DNA from: Paracoccaceae bacterium
GTDB lineage: Bacteria; Pseudomonadota; Alphaproteobacteria; Rhodobacterales; Rhodobacteraceae
Direction: 5' to 3'
Assembly (NCBI GenBank): GCA_027492585.1
Contig: JAPUEK010000089.1
Location: 62,001-126,000, forward strand
DNA: 64,000 bases
This document shows positions 6,986 through 14,961 of this stretch, piece after piece (positions within the stretch are counted from its first letter, which is position 1; the number at the start of each line of letters is the position of its first letter). Made by a program: the position numbers and the translations under genes. Under the pieces are notes generated by a model that saw only the letters and a program-made list of their open reading frames with translations, ran no database searches and had not been told where the DNA came from.

Positions 6986-9933
6986 GCCAGTCACACAGGA
7001 TCGCGGGCGGCCAGATCGACCGGGGCGTGGCCCTGCGCTTCAGCTTCGACGGCAAGTCCTATACCGGCCATCCCGGCGACACGCTGGCCTCGGCGCTGCT
7101 GGCCAATGGCGTGCGGCTGATGGGGCGCAGCTTCAAGTACCACCGCCCGCGCGGCCCGATCTCCGCCGGGTCGGAGGAGCCGAACGCGCTTGTCGAGCTT
7201 CGCTCCGGCGCGCGGCAGGAGCCGAACACCCGCGCCACCGTCGCGGAGCTGTTCGACGGGCTGGAGGCGCGGAGCCAGAACCGCTGGCCCTCGCTCGCCT
7301 TCGATGCGCTGGCGATCAATGACCGGCTGAACAGCTTCTTCACCGCCGGTTTCTACTACAAGACCTTCATGTGGCCGGCGGCCTTCTGGGAAAAGGTCTA
7401 TGAGCCGATCATCCGCCGCGCGGCGGGGCTTGGGTCCTTGTCGCGGCTGGAAGACCCGGACGAATATGACAAGGGCTTCCTCCATTGCGACCTTCTCGTC
7501 ATCGGGGCCGGGCCTGCCGGGCTGATGGCCGCGCTGACGGCGGGCCGGGCCGGGGCGCGGGTCATCCTTGCCGATGAGGATTTCCGCATGGGCGGGCGGC
7601 TCAATGCCGAGACGGGAGAGGTCGGGGGCCGTCCGGGGGCCGATTGGGCTGCGGACGTGGTGGCTGAACTGGCGGGCCTGCCCAACGTCCGCCTGATGGC
7701 GCGGACCACGGTGGCCGGGGCCTTCGACCACGGCATCTTCGGCGCGGTGGAGCGGGTGTCGGATCACCTCCCCGCCCCGCTGCCCGGCAAGCCGCGCCAG
7801 ACCCTGTGGCGGATCTATGCGCGCCGTTCCCTTCTGGCCGGGGGGGCGACGGAGCGGCCGATCGCGTTTGAGAACAACGACCGCCCCGGCGTGATGCTGG
7901 CGGGGGCGTTGCGCGCCTATGCGAACCGCTGGGGGGTCGCGGCGGGCGACCGGGTGGTGGTCTTCACCAACAACGAAGATGGCTTGCGGACGGCGACCGA
8001 CCTTCAGGCCAAAGGCGTGTCGGTGGTCGCGGTGGTGGACAGCCGCAGGGGCGGGCCGCTGCTGCCCGGTCTGCGGCATCTGCAAGGTGCGGAGGTGGTG
8101 GACAGCGCCGGGCGGCTCGGTCTGTCCTCGGTCACGGTGCGGATGGCGGATGGCCGGACGGAGGTGATCCCCTGCACCGCGCTTGGCGTGTCGGGCGGCT
8201 GGAACCCCAACGTGAACATCCATTCGCATCACCGCTCCCGCCCGGTCTGGGCAGAGGGGATCGCGGCCTTCGCGCCGGGGGCGGACGGGCCGGCGGGCCT
8301 TGCCGTCGCCGGGGCTGCGGCGGGGCGTCTTTCCACCCATGGCGCGCTGCTGGGCGGTCAGGCGGAGGCGCTTGCGGCGCTTGGCGATCTGGGCATCCCG
8401 GCGACGGCCGGTGATCTGCCCAAGGCCGAGGATGCGCCGGTTTCCATCACTCCCAAATGGTATGTGCAGGGCGGCAAGGGTCGCGCCTGGATCGATCAGC
8501 AGAACGACGTGACCGTGAAGGATGTGAAGCTCGCCCATCAGGAAAACTTCACCTCCGTCGAGCATCTGAAGCGGTACACGACCCTCGGCATGGCGACCGA
8601 TCAGGGCAAGACCGGCAATGTCATCGGCCTTGCCGTGATGGCGGAACTGACCGGCAAGCCGATCCCCGAAACCGGGACGACCATCTACCGCCCGCCCTAT
8701 ACGCCGGTGGCGATGGGTGCGCTGGCCGGGCGGTCGCGCGGCAAGGAGTTCAAGCCCTTCCGCCTGACCCCGAGCCACAAATGGGCCGCCGAGCAGGGCG
8801 CGGTCTTTGTCGAGGTCGGCATGTGGCTCCGCACCCAATGGCTGCCGCGCGCGGGGGAGACGACCTGGCGGCAATCGGTGGACCGCGAGGTGCTGGCCAC
8901 CCGCAAGTCGGTCGGCATCTGCGACGTGACCACGCTCGGCAAGATCGACATTCAGGGGACCGATGCGGGAACCTTCCTCGACCGGGTGTATGCCAATACC
9001 TTCAGCACCCTCGCCGTCGGCAAATGCCGCTACGGGCTGATGCTGCGCGAGGATGGCATGGTCTTCGACGATGGCACCACGGCGCGGCTCGCGCCGGAGG
9101 AATATGTGATGACCACGACCACGGCCAATGCCGTGACGGTCTTCCGCCATCTGGAATTCTGCCGCCAATGCCTCTGGCCCGATCTCGACGTGCAACTGAT
9201 CTCCACCACCGAGGCCTGGGCGCAATTCTCCGTTGCCGGACCCAATGCGCGGCGGCTGCTGGAAAAGGTCGTGGATCAGGACATCTCCGACGCGGCGTTT
9301 CCCTATATGGGGGCGGGCAACATCACGGTGTGCGGGGGTTTGCGCGGGCGGCTCTTCCGCATCTCCTTCTCCGGCGAGCTGGCCTATGAGATCGCCGTGC
9401 CGACCCGTTATGGCGATGCGCTGATCCGCAAGCTGGTGGAGGCCGGGGAGGAGTTCGGTGCCGTGGTCTATGGCACCGAGGCGCTTGGCGTCATGCGGGT
9501 CGAAAAGGGCCATGTGGCCGGCAACGAGTTGAACGGACAGTCCTCGGCGCTGAACATGGGGCTGGGCAAGATGGTGTCGAAGAAGAAGGACAGCATCGGG
9601 ATGCCGCTCTCGCAGCGCGAGGGGATGGTGGCCGAGGGGGGCTACCGTCTGGTGGGTGTGAAGCCCGTGAACCCGGCCGATGCGCTTTCGGCGGGCAGTC
9701 ATTTCCTGCCCGAAGGGGCGGCCCCGGTGCTGGCCAATGACGGCGGCTGGCTGACCTCGATGGTCTGGTCCCCGCATCTCGGCCATTGCATCGCGCTCGG
9801 CTATCTGAAGGGCGGGGACCAGAAGATCGGCACGCGGATGCGGGCGGTGAACTTCATGAACAAGACCGATGTGGCGGTGGAAATCGTCAGCCCGCATTTC
9901 ATCGACCCAGAGGGGGAGAGGCTCCGTGGCTAA
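6982..9933 (+). CDS. mgdC: N-methylglutamate dehydrogenase subunit C (sarcosine oxidase alpha-like)
   Basis: The protein has 983 residues. Residues 15-120 form the N-terminal domain common to sarcosine oxidase alpha. A nucleotide-binding fold has GAGPAG at 175-180. A second flavin/NAD-related region with ENNDRPGVMLAGA lies near 290-305. The last about 370 residues are a GcvT-like folate-binding domain (TLGKIDIQGTDAGTFLDRVY). The enzyme transfers the oxidised N-methyl group to tetrahydrofolate. It overlaps mgdB (ATGA) at the start and mgdD by 8 bp at the end, giving a tightly coupled operon. Full family length, no frameshift. Confidence 0.88.
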   Translation: MSQSHRIAGGQIDRGVALRFSFDGKSYTGHPGDTLASALLANGVRLMGRSFKYHRPRGPISAGSEEPNALVELRSGARQEPNTRATVAELFDGLEARSQNRWPSLAFDALAINDRLNSFFTAGFYYKTFMWPAAFWEKVYEPIIRRAAGLGSLSRLEDPDEYDKGFLHCDLLVIGAGPAGLMAALTAGRAGARVILADEDFRMGGRLNAETGEVGGRPGADWAADVVAELAGLPNVRLMARTTVAGAFDHGIFGAVERVSDHLPAPLPGKPRQTLWRIYARRSLLAGGATERPIAFENNDRPGVMLAGALRAYANRWGVAAGDRVVVFTNNEDGLRTATDLQAKGVSVVAVVDSRRGGPLLPGLRHLQGAEVVDSAGRLGLSSVTVRMADGRTEVIPCTALGVSGGWNPNVNIHSHHRSRPVWAEGIAAFAPGADGPAGLAVAGAAAGRLSTHGALLGGQAEALAALGDLGIPATAGDLPKAEDAPVSITPKWYVQGGKGRAWIDQQNDVTVKDVKLAHQENFTSVEHLKRYTTLGMATDQGKTGNVIGLAVMAELTGKPIPETGTTIYRPPYTPVAMGALAGRSRGKEFKPFRLTPSHKWAAEQGAVFVEVGMWLRTQWLPRAGETTWRQSVDREVLATRKSVGICDVTTLGKIDIQGTDAGTFLDRVYANTFSTLAVGKCRYGLMLREDGMVFDDGTTARLAPEEYVMTTTTANAVTVFRHLEFCRQCLWPDLDVQLISTTEAWAQFSVAGPNARRLLEKVVDQDISDAAFPYMGAGNITVCGGLRGRLFRISFSGELAYEIAVPTRYGDALIRKLVEAGEEFGAVVYGTEALGVMRVEKGHVAGNELNGQSSALNMGLGKMVSKKKDSIGMPLSQREGMVAEGGYRLVGVKPVNPADALSAGSHFLPEGAAPVLANDGGWLTSMVWSPHLGHCIALGYLKGGDQKIGTRMRAVNFMNKTDVAVEIVSPHFIDPEGERLRG

Positions 9934-10486
9934 TTTGAAACCACTCACGGCCCTTGGCCATGATGCGCCCGAGGTGCTGAGCATCGGCGCCGTCCGCATC
10001 AGCGAACGCTTCGATGTGGCCCTTGCTTCCGTCGCCGCACGGCGTGGGAAGGCCGGGGATCTGGCATCGGCGGCGCAGGGGATCGGCCTGCCGCTTCCTG
10101 CGCCTGCAACCCATCAGGCGGGCGATCCCTGGTCGGCCTTCTGGGTCGCGCCGGAGATGTGGTTCGTCGAGGCCCCCTTCGCCAGCCATGAGGATATCGC
10201 CGCCCGGCTGAAAGCCGCGCTTGGCGATACCACCTCCGTCACCGAGCAGACCGATGCCTGGGTGCGGTTCGACATCGCAGCGCCCGATCTCGCGCCTTTG
10301 TTCGAGCGTCTGTCGAACCTCGACCTCGCCCGCGCGCCGGTGGGCTTCGCCAGCCGCACGGTGATCGAGCATGTCGGCACCTATCTGGTCAAGCGCGCTG
10401 CGGGGGAGGTGGTGCTTTACGGCCCGCGCTCTTCGGCGGCGAGCCTGCTGCATGTGCTGGAGGTGACGGCGAAGTCGCTTCTCTGA
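9926..10486 (+). CDS. mgdD: N-methylglutamate dehydrogenase subunit D (sarcosine oxidase gamma-like)
   Basis: The protein has 186 residues from the GTG at 9926, which has GGGGAGAGG just upstream. A longer frame begins at 9869, but that start lies deep inside mgdC. The sequence MANLKPLTALGHDAPEVLSI and the C-terminal FASRTVIEHVGTYLVKRA segment resemble sarcosine oxidase gamma, which has a GcvT-like fold. It is the last gene of the mgd operon. The XRE-cupin regulator follows after 64 bp with its own operator-like palindrome. Confidence 0.82.
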   Translation: MANLKPLTALGHDAPEVLSIGAVRISERFDVALASVAARRGKAGDLASAAQGIGLPLPAPATHQAGDPWSAFWVAPEMWFVEAPFASHEDIAARLKAALGDTTSVTEQTDAWVRFDIAAPDLAPLFERLSNLDLARAPVGFASRTVIEHVGTYLVKRAAGEVVLYGPRSSAASLLHVLEVTAKSLL

Positions 10487-10506
10487 GGCAGGTTGATCCC
10501 GGCAGT

Positions 10507-10539
10507 GTTTCCCTATAGTGAAACTCCCGTTTGTTTCAC
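10507..10539 (+). promoter_or_regulatory. Palindromic operator overlapping a -10 box before the XRE-cupin gene
   Basis: An 18-bp near-perfect palindrome GTTTCCCTATAGTGAAAC (10507-10524, 8 of 9 pairs matched) contains a near-consensus -10, TATAGT (10514-10519). A third half-site GTTTCAC follows at 10533-10539, one 13-bp step further on. This is a typical autorepressor layout for an XRE-cupin regulator. Confidence 0.55.
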
Positions 10540-10550
10540 GAGGTTCCTCC

Positions 10551-11201
10551 ATGCCCGAAACCCAGATCATCCCGCGCGGAAAGCCGGCGTTCAGCCAGGA
10601 CCCCCACCGGGTCCGCGACATTTCCGAGCGCAATCTCGAAGCCGCCATCGGCCGTGAGGTCCGCAGTTTCCGGCGCCAGCAGGGGATGACGGTGGCCGAT
10701 CTGGCGCAGATCACCGGGCTGTCGATCGGGATGCTGTCGAAGATCGAAAACGGTAATACCTCGCCCTCGCTGACCACGCTTCAGGTGCTGAGCCATGCGT
10801 TTTCCGTGCCGGTGACGGCGTTTTTCCGCAGTTATGAGGAGCGGCGCGAGGCCCAGCATGTAAAAGCGGGGGAGCATCTGGAGATCGAGCGGCGCGGGAC
10901 GCGGGCGGGGCATCAGTATCACCTGCTCGGCCATCTCGGCTCCAATTCCTCAGGCGTGGTGGTGGAGCCCTACATGATCACCCTGACGACCGAGAGCGAC
11001 CGCTTTCCGGCTTTCCAGCATGAGGGGCTGGAGCTTCTCTACATGCTCGAAGGCGAGGTGGATTACCGCCACGGCGACCAGATCTATCCGCTGAAGCCGG
11101 GGGACAGCCTGTTCTTCGATGCCGATGCGGTGCATGGGCCGGAGGTTCTGGTGAAGCTTCCGGCACGGTATCTGTCGATCATTTCCTATCCGCAGGGGTA
11201 G
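10551..11201 (+). CDS. XRE-family regulator with C-terminal cupin domain
   Basis: The protein has 216 residues from the ATG at 10551, which has GAGG about 10 bp upstream. An upstream in-frame GTG at 10518 falls inside the operator palindrome and is less likely. Residues 33-92 are an HTH_3 domain (VADLAQITGLSIGMLSKIENG). Residues about 130-215 form a cupin (PAFQHEGLELLYMLEGEVDY). This architecture is common in regulators of polyamine, betaine and amine catabolism, where the cupin senses the small molecule. Its position between the mgd genes and the permease block suggests it senses a methylamine-pathway metabolite, which is an inference. Confidence 0.85.
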   Translation: MPETQIIPRGKPAFSQDPHRVRDISERNLEAAIGREVRSFRRQQGMTVADLAQITGLSIGMLSKIENGNTSPSLTTLQVLSHAFSVPVTAFFRSYEERREAQHVKAGEHLEIERRGTRAGHQYHLLGHLGSNSSGVVVEPYMITLTTESDRFPAFQHEGLELLYMLEGEVDYRHGDQIYPLKPGDSLFFDADAVHGPEVLVKLPARYLSIISYPQG

Positions 11202-11386
11202 GCACGGCAACATTGGCCGAGGCCCGTAGGGTGGGCGGATCAGAAAACGCATCGCGGTTTCCCGCCCGTGCGGAAACCCCTCCACCGGACCGCCTGGCCA
11301 CGCAATTCCAGAGGCCGGCGCCCACCCCGGCGGGTGCTGGCCGACGGCCTTTGGACCACCGGCAGAGGGTGGATGTCGCTGCGCCC

Positions 11387-11408
11387 GGCAGAGGCGAAGG
11401 CCTCTGCC
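11387..11408. terminator. Hairpin between convergent genes
   Basis: A 9-bp stem (GGCAGAGGC / GCCTCTGCC) with loop GAAG lies in the 222-bp gap between the XRE-cupin gene (+) and the small membrane protein gene (-). No U-tract is present. The rest of the gap shows nothing recognisable. Confidence 0.4.
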
Positions 11409-11423
11409 ACGGGCTGCCCGCCC

Positions 11424-11696
11424 CTACCGCCCCTGATGGCTCCAGACCTCATGCCGGATACGGGCAAAGCGGTAGGCATCGAGCGCCGCCATCGCCCAGA
11501 CGAAGATCCCGCCCGCGAACTTGCCGACAAGGGAGACCTCCGGGGCGGCGGTCTTCAGGGTGAATCCCCCGAGCAGCAGCAGGAAGAACAGGAATGTCAG
11601 CCCGCGCAGGGGCTGGCGGTTCAGCACCTGACCCATGCCCGGCAGAACCACCGCCACGGCCAGCACCAGATAGGGGTTGAGCGGGTTTCGCATCAT
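11424..11696 (-). CDS. Small membrane protein of unknown function
   Basis: The protein has 90 residues with two or three hydrophobic segments (PYLVLAVAVVLPGMGQVL; LTFLFFLLLLGG; SLVGKFAGGIFVWAMAALDA). The N-terminal PGMGQ and the C-terminal DAYRFAR are reminiscent of small TM2-like or DUF5683-like proteins, but I cannot name a family. The start overlaps the stop of the upstream gene (ATGATGA), so the two are coupled. Convergent with the XRE-cupin gene. Confidence 0.6.
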   Translation of the reverse strand: MMRNPLNPYLVLAVAVVLPGMGQVLNRQPLRGLTFLFFLLLLGGFTLKTAAPEVSLVGKFAGGIFVWAMAALDAYRFARIRHEVWSHQGR

Positions 11697-12370
11697 GCGG
11701 CATTCCTTGAAAGGGCCAGAAGATCGTCGCGCAGCGCGACAAGGCTGTGCAGCAGTGGGGCGACACGGGCGGCGGCCAGCGGTTCCCGCCCAAGCTCGGC
11801 ATCGCGGAACAGAAGGTATTTGCCGCGATCCGCCTCATCGCCCTGAAGCACGACCCGCAACCCCTTGGGCGACAGGATCAGCTCCTTCACGCGCGGATCG
11901 CGGAAGATCCCGCTATGGCGCGCCACAAGCGCCTCGGGCGGCAGGCCGCCGGGATCGTCGCTCCGCAAGCCGGTGCCTTCGGGCAGGAATTCCGGGCAGG
12001 GCAGGGCATGGGGAAGCTGCGGGAAATGGGAGAACGGCTCCTGCCCGGTGGGCCGGGTCATGATGTCGAGCGTGGCGCCCAGCGGCAGGGGCGCCGGCAG
12101 CGTGACCATTACCCAGAGGCTTGGCAGCTTGCGGAAGGTCAGGGCGTCGGGCAGGGCCTGAATGTCGAAGGCGAGGGCGCCGCGATACCCGGTCATGCGG
12201 GGGAATCCCGTCGGTTGCTGCCGCGTCGCCATCCGGTCGAAGAGCGGATGGAGCGCGTCGAAGTACCCCGCCCGCGCCGCCTTGCGCCGCGCCGCCGCCA
12301 GCCACATCGACCGCGCCAGCCAGATCAGCAGAACACCCGCAAACGCGGCGGTGACAAGAGGGAGCGTCAT
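11693..12370 (-). CDS. Uncharacterised protein with N-terminal membrane anchor
   Basis: The protein has 225 residues from the ATG at 12370, preceded by GGAAGACCGG. A longer frame extends into the permease gene but is not credible. An N-terminal hydrophobic segment (LPLVTAAFAGVLLIWLARS) anchors a soluble domain of about 195 residues without a motif I recognise; VMVTLPAPLPLGATLDIMTR may be a beta-rich part. It lies downstream of the permease terminator and is coupled to the 90-residue membrane protein. It may be transcribed by read-through or its own promoter. Function unknown. Confidence 0.6.
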   Translation of the reverse strand: MTLPLVTAAFAGVLLIWLARSMWLAAARRKAARAGYFDALHPLFDRMATRQQPTGFPRMTGYRGALAFDIQALPDALTFRKLPSLWVMVTLPAPLPLGATLDIMTRPTGQEPFSHFPQLPHALPCPEFLPEGTGLRSDDPGGLPPEALVARHSGIFRDPRVKELILSPKGLRVVLQGDEADRGKYLLFRDAELGREPLAAARVAPLLHSLVALRDDLLALSRNAA

Positions 12371-12386
12371 CCGGTCTTCCTGAAGG

Positions 12387-12418
12387 AAAAAGCCCGCCCG
12401 GCAGGGATACCGGGCGGG
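12387..12418 (-). terminator. Rho-independent terminator of the permease block
   Basis: On the minus strand a 9-bp stem (CCCGCCCGG / CCGGGCGGG, arms 12410-12418 and 12393-12401) is followed by a short C-T5 run. It lies 9 bp past the permease stop codon, a canonical position. Confidence 0.8.
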
Positions 12419-12426
12419 AGAGGGGA

Positions 12427-13866
12427 TCAGTAACCCTCGGGCTTCGGCCAGGGCATGGTGAACTGCGCGCCCCGGTTGACGAAGCGGTAGCGCCAGAAGT
12501 GGAACCACAGCGACACGAGGATGTAGAAGCCGATCATCGCCACAAGCTGCGTCCCGTAGCCGAGGAACACCGCGAAGAAGGTGACGGAGCAGAGCGCCAG
12601 CAGCGCGATGGCCGGGATCGGGTGGAACGGATGCTCGTAGCCGCGCTTGATCGTCCCCATCGGCCATTTCTTGCGGAACATGATGATGTTCAGCGGCATG
12701 AAGGTATATTCCAGCAGGCCCGAAAGGATGGAGAAGGTGATCACCTGATCCAGCGGGGCGCCCAGTGCGAAGATCAGCGCCATCGGAACGAGGAAGATGA
12801 TCGAGCGATAGGGCGTGCGGTATTTGGGATGCACGGCCCCGAACCAGCCCGGCAGATACTTGTCGCGCCCCATGGCGAACCAGGCGCGGCTCGCGTCGTT
12901 GATGCAGCCGTTGGCGCTGGCCAGCGTGGCAAAGAGCGTGCCGATCCCCAGAAGCCAGATCAGCGCCTCCGAACCCGACAGCCGCGCCGTGTCAAAGAGC
13001 GGCGCTACAGAGCCGTTCACCCCGTCGCCCAGATATTCCCAGGGCAGGACCCCGGTGCAGGTATACCAGGTCAGCGTCGCGGCGATGAGAAGCGTCATGA
13101 TCCCGGCCAGCGTCCCGAAGGGCAGGGCGCGGGCGGGGGAACGGACTTCCTCGGCAGCCTGGGTCGTGCCTTCGATGCCGAGGTAATACCACAGGCCGAA
13201 ATGCAGCGCCGCCAGCACCCCGATCCAGCCATAGGGCAGGGCCGCCTGACCGGCCATCAGCTCGGCATGGTGGACGATCCCGTTGCCGAGCACGCCCGAG
13301 GTGGACAGGAAGATGATGATGATCGCCGCGAAGGCGATGGCCGTGATGACGAGGTTGAAGGTCAGCGTCGCCAGCACCCCGCGATAGTTCAGCCAGGCAA
13401 GGAACAGGATCGCCAGGATGATGAAGGGCCGCTGGTCGAGCACCCCGTCATAGCCGGTCATGGTGGCGACGACGGAGATCAGATAGCCCGCCGTGATCGC
13501 ATTGGCGGCTTCGAGCATCGTATAGGCAAAGGTCAGGTAAAGTCCGACGTTGAAGGCCATCAGCGGCCCGACGATATGCTTGGCCTGGGTATATTGCCCG
13601 CCCGCCGCCGCGACGGTGGAGGTCACTTCGCTGTCGATCATGGCGACGCAGGTATAAAGGATGCCGGCGAACCAGCAGGCGATCAGCGCCGCATAGGCTC
13701 CGCCCTTCCCGACCGCGAAGTTCCAGCCCATGTATTCGCCGACCAGCACGATCCCCACGCCGAGCGCCCAGACATGGGCCGGGCCGAGTACGCGCAGGAG
13801 ACCGACCTTGGTGCCATGCGGCCCCATGCCGTCCATCTTGTCCGAGGTGATGTCAAAATCTGCCAT
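12427..13866 (-). CDS. APC-superfamily amino acid/amine permease, candidate methylamine or N-methyl amino acid importer
   Basis: The protein has 479 residues and about 12 hydrophobic segments. The N-terminal LGPAHVWALGVGIVLVGEYMGWNFAVGKGG is the APC transporter first-helix region. HFGLWYYLGIEGTTQAAEEV is the usual helix-6 region, and the closest recognisable relatives are ethanolamine-type permeases. It is the last gene of a four-gene minus-strand block that is divergent from mgsABC-gmaS. The other three genes encode tiny membrane proteins. The location argues that the substrate is methylamine or an intermediate of the N-methylglutamate pathway; the sequence alone does not decide this. Confidence 0.82.
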   Translation of the reverse strand: MADFDITSDKMDGMGPHGTKVGLLRVLGPAHVWALGVGIVLVGEYMGWNFAVGKGGAYAALIACWFAGILYTCVAMIDSEVTSTVAAAGGQYTQAKHIVGPLMAFNVGLYLTFAYTMLEAANAITAGYLISVVATMTGYDGVLDQRPFIILAILFLAWLNYRGVLATLTFNLVITAIAFAAIIIIFLSTSGVLGNGIVHHAELMAGQAALPYGWIGVLAALHFGLWYYLGIEGTTQAAEEVRSPARALPFGTLAGIMTLLIAATLTWYTCTGVLPWEYLGDGVNGSVAPLFDTARLSGSEALIWLLGIGTLFATLASANGCINDASRAWFAMGRDKYLPGWFGAVHPKYRTPYRSIIFLVPMALIFALGAPLDQVITFSILSGLLEYTFMPLNIIMFRKKWPMGTIKRGYEHPFHPIPAIALLALCSVTFFAVFLGYGTQLVAMIGFYILVSLWFHFWRYRFVNRGAQFTMPWPKPEGY

Positions 13867-13875
13867 GATGCGCCC

Positions 13876-14043
13876 TCAGCCCTTGTGTTCTTCGGTTATG
13901 GCCTCAAGCTCACCCTCGCGGGAGGAGGTCAGGACATCTTCGGAATAGGTCGTATCGGTGCGGAGCCAGTCCACCACCAGATAAAGCCCGAGAAGGGCCG
14001 AAAGGCCCCAGGCGATGTATTCGATGTAGTTCCAGGTCTGCAT
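13876..14043 (-). CDS. 55-residue single-pass membrane protein in the permease block
   Basis: This gene has an ATG at 14043 and a TGA at 13876-13878, and encodes 55 residues. It begins MQTWNYIEYIAWGLSALLGL, continues with YLVVDWLRTDT, and ends with an acidic tail (SREGELEAITEEHKG). There is one hydrophobic segment of about 20 residues. It is easily missed because of its size. It sits 9 bp after the stop of the 127-residue membrane protein and 9 bp before the permease start, so it is embedded in the operon. The codon usage matches its neighbours. I do not recognise the family. Confidence 0.72.
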   Translation of the reverse strand: MQTWNYIEYIAWGLSALLGLYLVVDWLRTDTTYSEDVLTSSREGELEAITEEHKG

Positions 14044-14052
14044 CTGCCGCCC

Positions 14053-14436
14053 CTACCTTCTGTCGAATTTTTCCGCGATGACTTCGCGGTATTCGGTGCC
14101 GGAGAACTTCAGCATCAGGACGTAGTAGAGCAGGATCACGACGATCATCGTGATCAGCCCGCCGATGGTGAAGCTGTAGTCGAAGCGCGCGAGGATCAGG
14201 TCATGGGCGCTTTCGGGGGTGTAGCCGAGCGCCTCATAGGCGCTTGCCTGGGCGGGCGACTGGCCCAGCATTTCCCAGGTCGGGTTTTCCATCGGGGCGG
14301 CCACGGTCTTGGCGGCGCCGGAGAGCCCCATCTTCAGCGGCACGAAAAGCGCGCCGAGCGTCATCACCACCAGCACGATCACGTCGAAAAGCTGACTGGC
14401 CTTGCCTTGGACGGGGGGGACATATCTGCTCATCAC
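14053..14436 (-). CDS. 127-residue membrane protein in the permease block
   Basis: Two hydrophobic segments are visible (QLFDVIVLVVMTLGALFVPL, and IGGLITMIVVILLYYVLML). They are separated by a loop of about 45 residues that contains ENPTWEMLGQSPAQASAYEA. The start ATGATGA overlaps the stop of the upstream gene, so the two are translationally coupled. The size and topology are like small accessory subunits of transporters, but no family could be named. Its strict position between another small membrane protein and the permease suggests a shared complex. Confidence 0.7.
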   Translation of the reverse strand: MMSRYVPPVQGKASQLFDVIVLVVMTLGALFVPLKMGLSGAAKTVAAPMENPTWEMLGQSPAQASAYEALGYTPESAHDLILARFDYSFTIGGLITMIVVILLYYVLMLKFSGTEYREVIAEKFDRR

Positions 14437-14723
14437 TTGCCCTTTCTTGCGCGGGCTTCATCAAGGAACTTGATGTCCAGCCCATACATGAAGTCCCGGT
14501 CTTCCCGGTAATGGCGCAGCATGGCGAGGATGGCCGCGGTATTGAACACGAGCACCACGGTTCCGGCGAAGAGCAGGGCGCCACGGGCCGCGCCGTTGGG
14601 CGCAAGGTTCCATGTGGCGAGCGCCACGAAACCCATCGAAAGCCAGAGGCCAAACACAAAGGTCCAGGCCACCGCCACGTCCCGTCTGTGCATCGCCCCG
14701 ATCCGTTGATTCAGGTCTGACAC
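14433..14723 (-). CDS. 96-residue two-helix membrane protein, first gene of the permease block
   Basis: The start is a GTG at 14723 with a strong GGGAGG site upstream. Residues about 18-40 (AWTFVFGLWLSMGFVALATW) and 47-68 (GALLFAGTVVLVFNTAAILA) are hydrophobic helices. The C-terminus is charged (RHYREDRDFMYGLDIKFLDE). The layout resembles small two-helix partners found beside some sodium-solute symporters (DUF485/DUF4212 type), though I cannot claim homology. It heads the minus-strand block divergent from mgsA, so both units may share control elements in the 238-bp gap. Confidence 0.7.
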   Translation of the reverse strand: MSDLNQRIGAMHRRDVAVAWTFVFGLWLSMGFVALATWNLAPNGAARGALLFAGTVVLVFNTAAILAMLRHYREDRDFMYGLDIKFLDEARARKGK

Positions 14724-14806
14724 GTTTTCCTCCCATCGGCCCTGTTATGAATGCCGGAACAGGCGGAGCCTCCGCGCCGTTCTCCTTCCGGCAAATTTGT
14801 TTTCCA

Positions 14807-14824
14807 GCAGGAAAGTATTCCTGC
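14807..14824. promoter_or_regulatory. Perfect inverted repeat in the mgsA/permease divergent promoter region
   Basis: GCAGGAA-AGTA-TTCCTGC has perfect 7-bp arms and a 4-bp centre. A TTTTCC half-site just upstream (14800-14805) pairs with the same GGAAA, giving three half-sites in a row. A second, weaker inverted repeat with arms TGAGA/TCTCA lies at about 14880-14898. These are the best operator candidates for the two divergent transcription units. Confidence 0.45.
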
Positions 14825-14961
14825 GACAACCTGTCAAGTAAAACCGGGAAAAACGCAAAATCAAAGCAAAACTTTCCCGATGAGATAAAAAGTTTCTCAC
14901 CAGTTGATCGGTGGAATCTTCGGTGCTAGCGTCGGTCCATCGGATGAAAGGAGACGAATCC

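Noticed and set aside
6991-9999. Minus-strand open frame of 1002 codons
   Set aside because: Mirror of mgdC; the plus-strand protein has full-length family similarity.
5437-10486. Naming the four genes soxBDAG (sarcosine oxidase)
   Set aside because: Similarity alone allows it, but mgsABC and gmaS in the same island and the cysteine-free delta subunit favour N-methylglutamate dehydrogenase. The sarcosine reading is kept as the alternative.
14733-14741. CCGATGG on the minus strand as a further GlxA-regulator site
   Set aside because: It coincides with the ribosome binding site of the 96-residue membrane protein gene and has no partner repeat 21 bp away.
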